This document shows positions 1-13,435 of a DNA stretch of 64,000 nucleotides, in pieces. The position numbers and the translations under genes are program-made. The stretch comes from Psettodes erumei (taxonomy: Eukaryota; Chordata; Actinopteri; Pleuronectiformes; Psettodidae), in assembly GCA_016785225.1 (NCBI GenBank), contig JAFBJZ010000371.1, positions 2,674,001 through 2,738,000 of the forward strand, in the 5' to 3' direction. The notes beneath the pieces are model-generated. The model did no database searches, was not told the DNA's origin, and saw only the letters and a program-made list of their open reading frames with translations. The stretch's first letter is position 1. Every line of letters starts with the position of its first letter.

Positions 1-46
1 TAAAAGGGAGAACCGAGCCAAAGAGGCACAACTCCCTGACTCAGCC

Positions 47-50
<4 letters not shown>

Positions 51-104
<54 letters not shown>
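51..104 (+). repeat. (TG)27 microsatellite
   Basis: Perfect dinucleotide run, about 38 nt after the donor of the rassf3 shared exon; it reads as CA repeats in the transcript. Confidence 0.97.
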
Positions 105-105
<1 letters not shown>

Positions 106-141
106 TGCGTGTGCGCGTGTGTGCGCCTGCCCTCCACTCAC

Positions 142-249
142 CAGCGTCATCTTCAGGTGATCCCTCGTCACGGAGTTGTACTGCTCGACCCGCTGCCTGA
201 TCTCCTCCCGGCTGAGCTCCGTCCGCAGCTCCCTCTCCTTCTCCGCATC
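142..249 (-). CDS. rassf3: rassf3 shared exon leading into the RA domain
   Basis: A 36-codon exon with acceptor ccccgtcag|GAT and donor CTG|gtgagt, phase 0 at both ends. It encodes DAEKERELRTELSREEIRQR and continues to TRDHLKMTL. This matches the RASSF3 segment just before the RA domain (KEEIKEKV..YNLAVTDKLKMTL in the human protein, from memory). Both first-exon routes feed into it. The next exon, which should begin the RA domain, is outside the window. Confidence 0.85.
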
Positions 250-3108
250 CTGACGGGGACGAGACGGGGACGAGAAGGGGGGGGGCAAACGATGAGTCAC
301 AAGAACAACAGCAACAATGCGGCCTCTGTTGCGGACACGGGCGGCAGGAGGCGAGGACGAGTAGCTCGCCCCGTCCAAATCGGGTACGTTTGTGCTTCTT
401 TTTTCTCCTCTCTGATCACAACCCTCTTTACACTACGGTGTCCGCAATTATCAAGTCCACGTCTCTCGAGCTGGTTGTCCACATTGTTACCACGTGCAGG
501 TTGTCTTCAGTGCAAGCTCCTCTCAGCTCTGACGCCGAGGACCGATAATGGATCGCATCGGGACGCAGCCGCGACATGTGCGCTGCCACAGTTTTCACTG
601 CACGCAGAAATCATGACTCCGGAGAAAACAAAAGACACAACTTTGAAGACGAACGTTGGTCTCATACCTGAAGGAGCAGCATGTTGGTAGAAACATAGGG
701 GGGAAAAAAAAAGGAAAAGAAAAGACATCTCAGTTGCAGAGCTTGTGTGGATTGTGTGTGTTGCATACACAGCACGTACTTGATGTGATTACACAGCGCC
801 CGGGGACACAGTAGATGTTCTTCATGTGACCCCGGCCCCCCCGTCCCGTATGTGGATGGAGGGGAGGGGGGGGGGCTCTCAGGGGGTCACGTTTGTGGTG
901 TTAAAGTGCGCGAAGAACAAAGCTGCCTGGGCCGGACCGAACGTACCGCAGGTCACACGCAGGTTATCTCAGACTCGGACCGAAAGCGCGAAGAGGTCCT
1001 CAGAGCCGGAGGGTCAGCGCATGACAAAAAAAAAACACAACACAAATCGGCACCGGGTCCCATGCCGAGCGACTGACTTCTAATTTTAGACGAAATGCGG
1101 AAACCTCCTGCGGGGCAGAGCATGAAAGTCGCGCACGAGTCAATCCAAAACTTCAAGAAAGGAAGCAAGAAGCAAGAAGAAAAGAAGAGTCTTCAGCTCG
1201 ACCGACCGGAGGCCACGTGGTGCGTGCGTGTGTGTGTGTAACGTGTGCACATATGTGTGGCTTTACTGTACTGTGTCTGAGGTCCACGTGTATAAATGGC
1301 CGCCGGAGGTGGGGAGAGGTCGGCGCGGATGTCAGCTGACGGAGGAAGCCGCAGATAAAGGATGGCTGAACGACACGCGTCCGCACGTGCGACGCCGGGG
1401 CCAGAAAAGGCCGCGAACGGGAGCGACGCCGGATCAAACGCGCGATGATCACGGCCCTCTGTCGGCCTGAGGAATTCACTCAAAGCCCTTCGAGGCGAGG
1501 GCAGAAAACACACGCGTGAGTCACAACTCAGGTCACGCGTGACGAAGACAAGCGTGTCGTGTCATGAGCTGCGGAGTTTAAAAAAAAAAAAAAAGCCAAT
1601 TAAAACGTCTGCAAGATGTCACCACAACACTGTGGAGCGCACACACAACCAAACATCTGGGAGCCAGAGACACAACATTATAATAATCAGTTCCTCACTT
1701 CGGTCACGATTCATGCAGAACAGCTCCACATTAAGAAATATGCTGCTTCCTTCTAACCGTCAGATTGATCGATTATTGATCATCATCGCAGCCTTAGACG
1801 CGGCGTCACCTGCAGGTGAGAGTGCAGCCGTGATGCTATTTGATCCACATTAGTGCTGACACAGTTGTGCGACTGATCACGAACAGAGGAACTCGGCTCT
1901 AGGAAGTGAGATCACTCAAAAGTAACTTTGCAATTTGCACTTTGAGCAAATAAAACCTCGGCCATTCGTCCGATTTTAAAACGTATCACGGGATGTAAAC
2001 TTTGAAATCAATCAGTGCAATAATCAGAATATGTATTAGCTGCAGCCATAATCTGCTGTTGTTTCCTGTACGTAGGTGATGAGTGCCTCGAGTGTTTCAC
2101 GATCGCTTGAACCAGGAAGTAAAAACTGAAAAGCTCCGTCCTGTGCTCACAGTGTGTGTGTGTGTGTGCGAGTGCCACTGCAGAGTCTTCAGACTGAGTT
2201 TAATTCCCCAGCGTAGCCTGTGCTTACATGGGCATAGTGCAGCTCTCCTCTGCATCTATTAAAACCCCCCCCACACACACACACACACACACGCGCACAC
2301 ACACACGCATACTGCAGAATCCAGGGAGGCTTCGAAGGCACATACGCCCTTATATGGCAAACACACGCTGCTCGAGGGAAAGACAAGGTGCCAATACAGC
2401 ATGCACGCACACACACACACACACACACGGCAGCTCTGAGAGGTAATAACACAGTAACGTGTGATGGGTGTACGGCTGTGAGAAAGAGCAGCAGTGGCAA
2501 CGCGAGCTTCACTCCACCCCCGCTGAAATGAAACGGTGACCGGCGCGGGGTCGCCACCAGAGGCCTGACGGAGGGACGACCAGCTAGAGATCACACCACG
2601 CATCTGCAGATGTGTGTGTGTGTGTGTGTGTGTCAATAAGTGATTCATGAGTTATATGTTGTTTGAAGATGTCACCTCGGGGCTCTGGATCTGTTTTTTT
2701 CCCAACCTGACCTCACTGCGATGGCGACCCGTCTGTCTCTCTGTCTGTCAGACGGAGACAGACGCTGACTCATCGGGATTAAAAAGGACGACGCGCGATG
2801 GGTAACGAACCCGATCGCACGCACGCAGTCGTGAGAGGCAGAATCCCGCAGATTCCTCAATCCAATCCCCGAATAATCCCGTTAATCTGTGTTATCGTCG
2901 CTTTAAGTATGAACCTTTACTCATCTTTTTTTTTTTTTTTTTTTTTTTTCTCTCCCCCACAATCGGTGGCAGCTCTGAGCACCTGCCGGGTCAGGTGAGT
3001 CAAAGCGCGTTAGCAGGAAGTGACAGGTAAGGAGACAATAACACAACAAAAGAGAAAGAAGACATGATAGAGGACGATACTCCCTGAGGGGAATCCTTCC
3101 TCCCATGT

Positions 3109-3154
<46 letters not shown>

Positions 3155-4824
3155 CCGTTGCCGTGTCAGCAGACAAACCTGGCGGCGACCTCCCAGATTA
3201 AGTGACTTCCAGCCTAAAAACAGTGTTTAACGGAAGCCGCCATCCCGTCCACCTTCTCGTGGGAGCGCCGCTGAATCACAGCCTCTCCCCTGTGATTGGT
3301 GCGCCCAGGGGAAAACGGGACGCGCGCTCTCACGGAGCGGCGTCGTTGCGTGCGGCCTTGGGGACGCGAGGTTTGCGTTTCGCTCGCCGCCTTGCTCGAC
3401 GCGCACAAAGAACCCGCTGCGACGCCTCAACGAATCGTCCGCTCTGATCTTCTTCCTCCTGACGATACGCGCCGTCACTCCGCCGCGAGCGAGACCGGCG
3501 TTGTGTTTGCTTTGGACTTTGCGTTTACGACTTACAGCCTGTGAGAAAATGCCTTGTTGATTATACTGGAGCCCTGTGCATGAGTTTGCAACCTCCTGAC
3601 CGCCCCTCCACCCCGCTGAGCTCCTAAAGGAGTTTCCTTAACCGTCTTTTTATACACGGAGGCCAATATCAATATGTTTGAGCTGGAGCAGCTGATTTCC
3701 ACTGTTTTCTTGATCTTTAATTCTGCAGGTTTTTTAGGCCAAAACAAACAATCACAAGGCTCCAGTGTTTCCTCCTGACTTTTCTTCAGATGGTTCTTAA
3801 ACGACCCCCCCCCCCGACCATCACGGGACACTTAAACCGTCTCCGCTGAAACCCACGATAATGAAAGTCTCTGCGGCAGGAGTGGAGGAATATCGTTCCA
3901 CTCGGGACTCGAATGATTCCCCCGTAAAAACGGGAAAGGAGCTTTTCTGGAAAAAAAAAATAGAAAATTCAGAGAGCGAGCCCTGTTGTATCAGAGCCAG
4001 GAGGGAGAAGAGTTAAGAGGAACTGGGCCGGCCGGGGCGACGCAGTCCAAACAAACAGGAGGAGCGGGGGCAGCGCCGAGCTGCAGCACAATGAGGTCAT
4101 GGGCCTATTTAAGAGCGCAGCAAATCCTCCCTGCGAGGCTGGAAGATCAACACCGGACAGAGAGGAGCGGGGAGGACGGAGGGGAAAAGACACGAGACAG
4201 TGAACAGGGACAGACATTAATAAGCAGCAGAACTGAGGTCTGCACGCTGATGGTAAAACTCTGGGACGTGTTAGATATACAACGAATAAGGGCCCATATT
4301 ACTGGTTCCACTGCAGGTACTTTTGAGAGGAGACGATTTATTAAAACCCTCCAAAACACGTCTGGCCTGTCTCTGATCGACGGGCTCGAGAAAAGGACGG
4401 ATGAAAAGTAGCTTCCCGGTGCTTCCCGCTGGGTTAAATATTTAGAGAATAATTCGACTTCACGTCTCCGGACTGCACTTGTTGCGCTAAAGGCAAGCGC
4501 GTTAAAAAAAAAAAAAAAAAAGCAGAACAGACTGAGTTGGCGTCGGTGCTGGGAAAAAGAAAGCAGAAGAGAAAGAAGGCATGAAAAGCCAGACCCGGAC
4601 GGGGGGGGAGAAGTTCTTTATCTCCGTCTCCCGTCCTCGAGGTGATGTTTGGGGAAAAAAAAAAAAACAAGGCGGGGTGTTTAAGTTTAGTCTGCGCTGC
4701 GTGAGAGAGGGAGAGAGAGAGAGAGGCGTAAACCTTGACACACACCTGCCGCGCTCCTGCCTTTGTTCGGCTCCGTCACGCTCGGCCCAATCCGCCGGCT
4801 GTAAACAGATGACATCACCGCGCA

Positions 4825-4863
<39 letters not shown>

Positions 4864-6431
4864 ACAAACACGCTCAGCTCGGGCTAAACGGACCCCGGAG
4901 CAGCGGAGCGTGTGCGTACGGGCAGACTAAACACCGTGATTTAGCTGTTCCAGCTCAGTCTAACCTGTATTTTAAAAAGAAGGAGGGAGACTTCGCCGCC
5001 GCCGCCCGAGGGTTCTCTCCGTTTGCGCCGTTCGCTTCCTCGCGTGGTTTCATCCGGCCGCGCGTCGACAAGGGAGTTTAAGCGGCCAGGCTTCAGATGT
5101 TTTAAACGTGGGGCAAATTATGCGGAAAGTGGAGATGAACTTCGGATGAACGGCTGAGATGACTTATGGCAAGGCGGGGCTGCGGCCGATGACGACCTTC
5201 GTCACCGGTTCACCGGAAAAATATGTTCTTGCGTTCATTAGCTGCTTGGTTGACAAATATTGGTCTGAAAATAGTTTTAAAAAAATGTTGCCGAGGTTGA
5301 AACCTCGTTTTGTCTCAAAGCTGGAAGACAAAAACATCAAAAGAGTCAATGAATGACTCCAGGTTTATTTTACTTCATCTGCCCGGCAACACATTCACAT
5401 TTCTACACAATGGCCTGACTGAAAACCTCCTAGTTATTCTAGTTCAGCATTGATTTACTAGAACTGATTGATGAGTTCTGTTTGACCTATACTGTGTATC
5501 TGTTTCTTTGGCGTATGTTCTGGAAACAGAACGTATGAGCCTGCAAAATGAAAGAAAACCATAAATATTCCCACGACCTGCAGTTGGAAGCCGTGTCTCG
5601 CTCCTCCAGAGCAGAATCTATCCAATTTGCTCTCCGTCTTACTTCCCGTCGGGTCCGCGGGGGGAAGTGGAGACGGGCCACGCCTTTCCTCCCGGCATTC
5701 CTGCACTAATGGGTACGCACGTACGACGCTACATCAGTGCACAAGCACTCACACCTTTTCCTCTGTGACAGACATTCCTCGGCGAAACGGACAGCGACAC
5801 CGATTTTTTTGAGGTGTTGATTGATGGAAAAGAGCGGAAAACCAAATCCAGTACACAAAATATCTCATCTGAGAGAAACCCAAAGTCCAGATGGACCCGT
5901 ACGCACAATCCATCCTGAACCGATCAAAATAACTTGGGCCCGACGCGACCAGATTGTCTAATCTGAGGTATCCATGCTCAAAATGTTTATCTTCAAAACT
6001 TACAACACACTGTTACTTGATGCTTGTCGCTCCCGCACCGGCGTTTTTCTTCAGAAGGGAGGAGGAAATGACGCAAACGCAGGAGTCAAAGCTGCAGACT
6101 AAACCAGCGGGGCCGACGACGGGCCGCGTCCGACGCAACGCTGGGAAAGGCCCGCGCGTTTCCACTGCGGTCCGGTGAGCGCAACGTGGAAGGCCTGGAG
6201 AGACCGCGACGAGTCAGCGCGGAGGGACCACCCGGGGGGCAGGAGCGCCACTGAGGCCAGAGGGGGGGGATGGAGACGGAGAATGAGGATGTGAAACGTG
6301 AAGAAGGGGGAAGTCGGCGAGATGTATGCGAGAAGCAGAGGAGGAGGAAGTGTCGAAAAAAAGGATTAAAACCTTTAGCCGCTATAATATTTTAACATCA
6401 CGTTCAATAAAACCCAAGTGTCCTCAGCTGC

Positions 6432-6465
<34 letters not shown>

Positions 6466-7378
6466 ACACTCAGCTGCTAATCACAGAGCGAGCTGCAGAA
6501 CTTGCTGGTTGCTCTGGAGATAAATATAACTTAAAAAAAAAAAAAAAGACCGTTCATCTGTTTGTCAGCTCGCGCTGGAGCCGCTGTCTGAACTGCGAAC
6601 CGCCCCCGCTGGGAAATGTTCTCATTAGGGCTGAAAAATGGCTTTTTCATTAGCACCGCTACGCACTGGAGGTAGCGCGCCGTTGTTTGGCCAGGGCTCG
6701 CGCACAAACGCACACACACGGCGTTCATGTCTGATTACCTGACGTCCAGATTTCTAAATACAGATGGTAGAATGTGGGGGAGAAAAAAAAAAAAGAGCAC
6801 CTTGGCACAGGCCTACCATTTGTTAACACCAGAAGAATTGAGCAACAGATCCAAAAGGGGTGTGCGTTCAGCGTGTGAGTAAGCATGTGTGGGCTGAGGT
6901 TATGAAACTCGGTGGTTGTGACCTTGGAGGGAAACGGGGGTGGGGGCCGACAGCGAGGCCGGACGTCCTCGGCTGCACACGTCGGTGCCGACAGTCCAAA
7001 CGCACGCGAAGGGACTGTGTGTTTTTCGTCCCCGAGTCTTTGAGACGTCCGAAAATAATTAGAAGCGTCTTAAAAAACGGCTCGTTTGGTCTGAGCAGCG
7101 GTCCAAAAAGAAAAAAAAAAAAGCGCCGCATCGCTTTAGAGGTGAAGCTTGAAGTCTGTTTTCTGCATTAATGGCTTCGCAAACGATGAATCGCTCGTGA
7201 CAATGGTTGCAGATAAGGGGCCGCGGCTAATGTTTGTTATTTCTTCGAGTAGTCGTTTACTTGTCTGGTCGATTAAAAGTCCCAAAAGAAAAACTGTGTG
7301 GAAATGTCCTGTCTTCCAGCAGTTGAAAACCTGTTTAGAAGTTTTGCTTTCTTAAATACTTTTTGGCATTTTACCTAA

Positions 7379-7416
<38 letters not shown>

Positions 7417-8392
7417 CTCCAGCTCTATTGACAATCAACTTTCAGCACTACATTATTATTTATTATTTCTTCTTCTACCAATGTGAGCACACTGCTTTGT
7501 CATCTCAGCAGAACATGATTCTTCTGACTAATGAATTAATCAGCAGTTACAGGGGGAGGAAAGGCCTTATAAGGTAACGTTCATATTAGAGCAGCTGCAG
7601 ATGCACAGAAAACGGTGGACTGAGGCGGTCTCTGGGAGATTCGCCGCAGAAAACCTGCGAGACCGATCGTCGGCCTCCGCGTCGAAAACGGACTCGCGAA
7701 GTCGCAGCAACACGGCGGGCGGAGCGAGCGATAACGAAAGCAAGATCCCCCTCCTCCCCTGGAGGAGGCCTCCGTGAGTCAGGTACGAGGCGGGAGAACG
7801 ACGAGCCAGTCGCCATCAGTCATATCCGACAGCTGCGTTGCTGAACGAGCCTCCCCCGTGTGACGTAACCGTACACTCGCGACGCAGCCGGAGGACTCCG
7901 CCATCATGACGCCATCTCATCCCTCGCTGAACGTACGTGAGGGAACGCTCACGCAACCGCCGCCCATGCGCCGCTTGTGTCGTTGCGTAACTGCGGTCGG
8001 GCGGAGTGCTGTCGTACGACGACGTGACCGGAGAGCGACGCCGTCTCTGCAACTGGTTTCTGCTGAACGTGGGAGCTGGATCGATGACATTATAATGACG
8101 TACGCTCTCACTTTATTAGGTACGCCGAACCTAAAACCTAAAACCACTCCTCCCCTTGATGCTTTCTCATCACAGAGAGAGACAGTTTTGTTTCCTGTAC
8201 AGTATTTTATGTCGTGGGGGGGGGGGGCCTCTTATGAAAAGTGTTACATTACATAATGTGGTATCACAGCACCGCACTGATGGTTGCTGTGATACAATGC
8301 GCACAATGAGGAGGTGAAAGGTAGGCGTGTCTGCGCGGGGCCTCATAGTGGAGACGAAGGGAACAATACCTGCGACATGTGACTGGAATGCC

Positions 8393-8434
<42 letters not shown>

Positions 8435-8488
8435 ACACACACACGGTGGAAAATCCAGTGGAAAATCCCAGCGTGAAAAGCAGCGTGA

Positions 8489-8521
<33 letters not shown>

Positions 8522-10361
8522 TAACGCACGGCCAGAACACTCGGAACCCACACACCTCAGGGGGGTTTTCGGTCGTGTTGTGCGTTCGGAGCGACGCTGT
8601 TGCTTCACTTTAAGCGTCACGCCGAAACAGCAACTAATGACACACAGGGCGACGGGCTGCGCCGCGCTCGCCGTGTGCGAAACCCAGCATTAAGCCCGTC
8701 ACGGCGGGATGAGACACAAACGCAGCTCCCCCCGCGGCAACAACGCCGACTCCAGTCGTTTTATTACACCCCACGCTGACTTAATAGCAGTCCAGCTGCA
8801 TTCTTGAGGCTGTTCAGCGTTTTCCTGAAACACACTCGTCTGCTCTCCTGCACGGAGCTAAGATTCCAAGATCAACATCACCTCTTTCACCTGTGCGGTA
8901 AATATGGCGCTGCAGCCAGCAGCTGGTTAGCTTAGCTTAGCATGAAGACTGGAAAGACGGTTAGCTCGGCTTTGTCTAAAGCCGGTGACAATCGTAGGTC
9001 AAAGATTAACACGCTTTAACTCGTTTTATCAGTATAAAAAAAAACCTTTTAGCCGATATATAATGTGATTTATTTTGCCGTGTGTCAGAATGATGGGGAA
9101 CATGTAGAGAAAAACACTCACTCTCCCCAGTTCCACACATCAACACGCTTCCTTTACACCGTCCTCGTCGTTTATCACCGGCCCGGCCGTCACTTTCTCC
9201 GCGCACATCAAGAGGAAAGAGCCGACCGCCTCAAAGTGCGCTGCGATTCGGCGATAATGGCGAAGCCCCCGGGAGACCGCCGCCGGTTCCCAACTGCTCC
9301 CAGATGAGCGGTGGCACGCGATGGAAGAGCTCGGGGGGGGGGGGCGACAGCAGGGGTCGGCCGGGGCGCGCTCCGTTAGGCACCATGTAAACACGGGGAG
9401 GGCACGTTCGGGGGGGGGGCAGACTTCCAGGAAACAATCACGCTTAAACTTGTAAACTGGAAGAGCCGCGTTTGCCTCACGTTACATGTGGGTCTTCCAC
9501 TTCTTTGGTATCGCGTTCTCGCTGCGAGGAAGCGCCCGGATGCCGATCCTCGTCTTCAGCGACGCGTGTCCTCCGTGTGCGCCTGCATGTGGGTCGGGGT
9601 TAGGGGGTTACGGGGGTTTCCGATCGCCCCCTGAGATCTTCTTTCTTTAATTTAACTGCGCGGCAAACCCGAGGAACGTTTTCTGCTTTAAAGCAAACGA
9701 GACGAGGCGACATCTCCCATCTGGTGCCCTTTGACCTCTGCAATGTGACGCTACAGGTGGCGTCTCCACACGGTGGCGAGATGAAGTCGGGGCGGGAAGA
9801 AGAAAAAAAAAATGGGGGGTGGGGCAGGGGGGGTAAAAGAAAACCCCACTTGACCACCTGTTGGGACGAGAGGCGGAGACAGCAGAGGGCTTGTTGGAAG
9901 CAGCTGGCGGCGCGATTCGTCACGGGCGACAAGCCCCGCGAGCTGAAACCAGGCACGCGGGACGGAGGCAGACATACTGTACACGGCGAGTGTGGCTGAG
10001 TACAGCTCCAAGCAGCAAATCCTCACCTTTCACATTATTCTCACGACAGCGGAACCGCTCAGTCCTTTTCTAAATGAACTGGTTTTTTCTCGTCTTTAAA
10101 ATGCAGCGAGTACAAAGTCTGAAAATGTCTTGACGCAGATCAGATTTAGATCAGCGTACAGTATTCCGAGGTCGTCTTCAAAACAGACAAACTTTTTTTT
10201 TTTCCCCTTTTCCACTTTTCTTTGGAACACACACACACACACACCGTACACAGTACCAACACCTCATAGTCTCCATGACGCAGGTGGCTCCTTTCAAAGG
10301 CAGATTTATCTTATTATACAACACAGCCCACTGCTGTGTTGGAGGAGGTGTGGGTCTGTGG

Positions 10362-10409
<48 letters not shown>

Positions 10410-13386
10410 TTCCAGGCACAAAAGCACTCCGGTTCTGTTTGATGAGATAGCGAGGGCCGCGCACTTCAGAACAATCCCACTTATGTTTCCTTTGGAAAAC
10501 CAGAGCGCTGAGGAGGCTCGTTAAAAAAAAATAAAATAAAAAAACCTTTATGTAACCTCCCGACGCTCAACAACAGAGGCTGGACCTTAAAAAAAAAACA
10601 AAAAAAAAAAAACGCAACAGGTCTCTCGACACACAAACACGCACACAACTTTGTTGTGTTGTGTTGTTGCTGTGAGATTGACTGACATCACACCTGCACT
10701 GACGTCTGGCATTAACTCTTTACTTTTGACCCCATCGTCTGCTGTAAAGTAATTACAGTGCAGTATAGCACGTGTGTGTGTGTGTGTGGGGTTTACACAC
10801 ACACACACACACCTGTTATCACTTTCTATTACACAGCTAACAAAAGCCATGCTAGCAGCTCTGTGAGGCCTTTTTTCAGGGACGGTGGAGCTATGAGCTA
10901 AACGCAAAAATACGTTTGTCAGTCAGAGAAACTGTACAGCATAAAAATATTTTATTTATTTTGCAATTGCAGCCAGACATCACCCAACATGCAACCCCCC
11001 TTAAAAGTTGCTCCATCAGGTTGAGGTATAGTTCGCCCTCGGCTGCATCGCACCGACCGGGCTCTCGCAGAACCGGCCACCGGTCCACGGGGTTGCGTGC
11101 GGTGCAAACGGCGCGCAAAACAGAAAGAGAGAGAGCAGCTCCCCAGCGCCGACGCCTGTGTTTACAGTTGGCACGGCGGTGTTGTGAGTCCAAACACCGG
11201 TAAAGGTTGACTGCGAGGACTCCAAACACGACGCGCAGTCGCAGGCGTGCTTGATCTGCCCGAACGCAGGCGAGACGAAGACTCTCCCGAAATCCTCCTC
11301 TGTAAAGTATCGTTTAACGGTCGGGAACGAGGACGCGCTTTATTTACAGCCGCTCAGCGGGTCACCAGTTTAATCTGCATCAGCGGACGCGGCCCAGTTT
11401 TGTGGGCCAAGGACAGCTGGACTCGGGCTTCCACGGTTCTGGTGCAGATAAAGCGTCGGGCAGGAGGCGAACACTGGGCGCCGGCGCCAAATGTTCTCCC
11501 AACAGGGTTTCAAGAAGCAGGCGCAGGAGGTCAGCTCCTTCAAATTCAATATGGCGGGCGTTACTCAACGACAGCAGGACTCGGGCGGCCTCGCTGCTGG
11601 CGAGAGAACAGGAAAGAGGGCCGAGAGCGGGCGGGAAGTGACACACAATGCAGGGGGAACCAGGATGACGGGACAGAAAGAGGAAGGAAATCTAGAGGGG
11701 GAGAATGTGAGGGAGGACAGAGCTGGGCTCACGTGCACATGAGGACAGGAAAGACGACACAGAGGTGACATTTTCATGAAAACAAGCCAGCGCTGTTCCT
11801 CTGCTGCACCAGGACACTCACAAAAACAAGCAAATATTCGTAAACTCAGCTCACTGAGCAAAGATTGGCAGCTGTGAAAAAAAAAAAAAAAACACAAAAA
11901 AGAAATGTTCTCATCTTGGTAAAACACTAAAAACATAATTACCAAATCAGTTTCTATGACTCAATGAAGGTCTGGATCTGAAATTCATCAGCAGCTATTT
12001 TCAAAACCGAAGAATCGTTTTCGGCGTTCTCGAAAATAGTGACGCGATGACAAACGCCCGTGTTCAGCTGACCCCCTCGTAACCCATGGACATGCATAAC
12101 CGGTGGCGACGGGTCATTAGAGGTCGCTGAGCGGACGCCGCTTCTTCAAAAAGAGGGTCGCGAGAGCACAAAATAACAGGAGGGGACGAAACGGGCCGCG
12201 TTCCCCGGTACAAAGTCTGCAGAAGCGGGCGTGTCCAGTATACTGCTACTGGCAAAAACTAAATAAGCTGGCGATGATATCATAGGTTACTGCGAGTGTG
12301 CAGGAGAAAAAAGAAAAGGGAGAGATTAGATCTGTATCTGGCTCCCGCTCCCAGCAGTCAGTCTGTCTATCAGTCACCCTTGAGATTAAAAAAAAAGTAA
12401 CAACAAAAACCTGATGCACTTTTCCCACAGCGCCTGATGGAAAAAAAAAAAGTTCACCTGAAAGTGTGCCATTACAAAAAGTGATCAGAGCAGCGATAAG
12501 TTGATCAAGAAGCGCAAAGAATGCCGTCGCAATGTGGGGAAACACGCCCCGAGCGGGCCGCGGCACGTCGCCAGGTGAAAAACGCCGCATCGTAAATGTA
12601 TCAACGGCGGGAGCGCGAGGTCGACAAACAGGCTCCCGTTAGAAAGCGCGCGCCGTGTCGGGGGCGCGGCGATGTCGTCGCACAGGCGGGCCGAGGGGCC
12701 GGGGACGGTCGGCCGTTCGCCGGGGGGGGGGAGCTGCCGCTTCCTCTTCTCGACGGACACCGGCGAAGCTCCTCTCGCGGTCAGCGCACATCGGCGCCGC
12801 CGCGGGGTCGAAGTCCAGAGTCCAAGTCCAGTCTCGCTCGGTGTTAACTCGTACATATGGTGAACTAACAGTCGTGTTTGACAAACCCACTGCAGACGTC
12901 CACAGACACGACACAACCGCTGCGAAACATCCTCAAGCGTGCCACCCTGCCACCGCGCGGCGTGCGGGGGGTCACGTCGGTGCATACTTCATTTAAAAAG
13001 GGGATTAAAACAGAACTTTTGCAGACTCGGCACTAGTGAAATCACGCTGGATTGGACGCTGCATGAAATCCTGCTCAAAATGAGCGGCGGTGGGCGTAAA
13101 TACATTTTCATCATGGTTCAGCAGAGGACGTAACGCTGCAACACACGCTGAGCTCACAGATTTGAATTGAAGATGAGCTGCTTTGGCAGTCCTGTGTGTG
13201 TGTGTGTGTGTGTGTGTGTACTGCGCTGTATTAGACACGTGTGTGTCTGTCCTGGTTGTTGGGTGGGATTACCCTCGAGCGTTTTTTTTCATGAGAGACA
13301 CAGAGCCACTGGTCACAGCCTGACATTTCCCGACAGAAACGCCATTCACGCAGTGAGAAGGTGGATGGGCGGGCAGGGGGCGAGAA

Positions 13387-13435
<49 letters not shown>

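Noticed and set aside
4581..5081. 166-residue plus-strand open frame
   Set aside because: Contains CVCVCV from a TG repeat and unrelated low-complexity sequence.
11247..11768. 173-residue plus-strand open frame
   Set aside because: Not similar to any family I know, lies in a GC-rich rassf3 intron, Arg/Gly-rich in a way typical of chance frames, and has no splice or conservation support.
12485..12985. 166-residue minus-strand open frame
   Set aside because: GC-rich, overlapped by open frames in other registers, with no recognisable domain or splice context.
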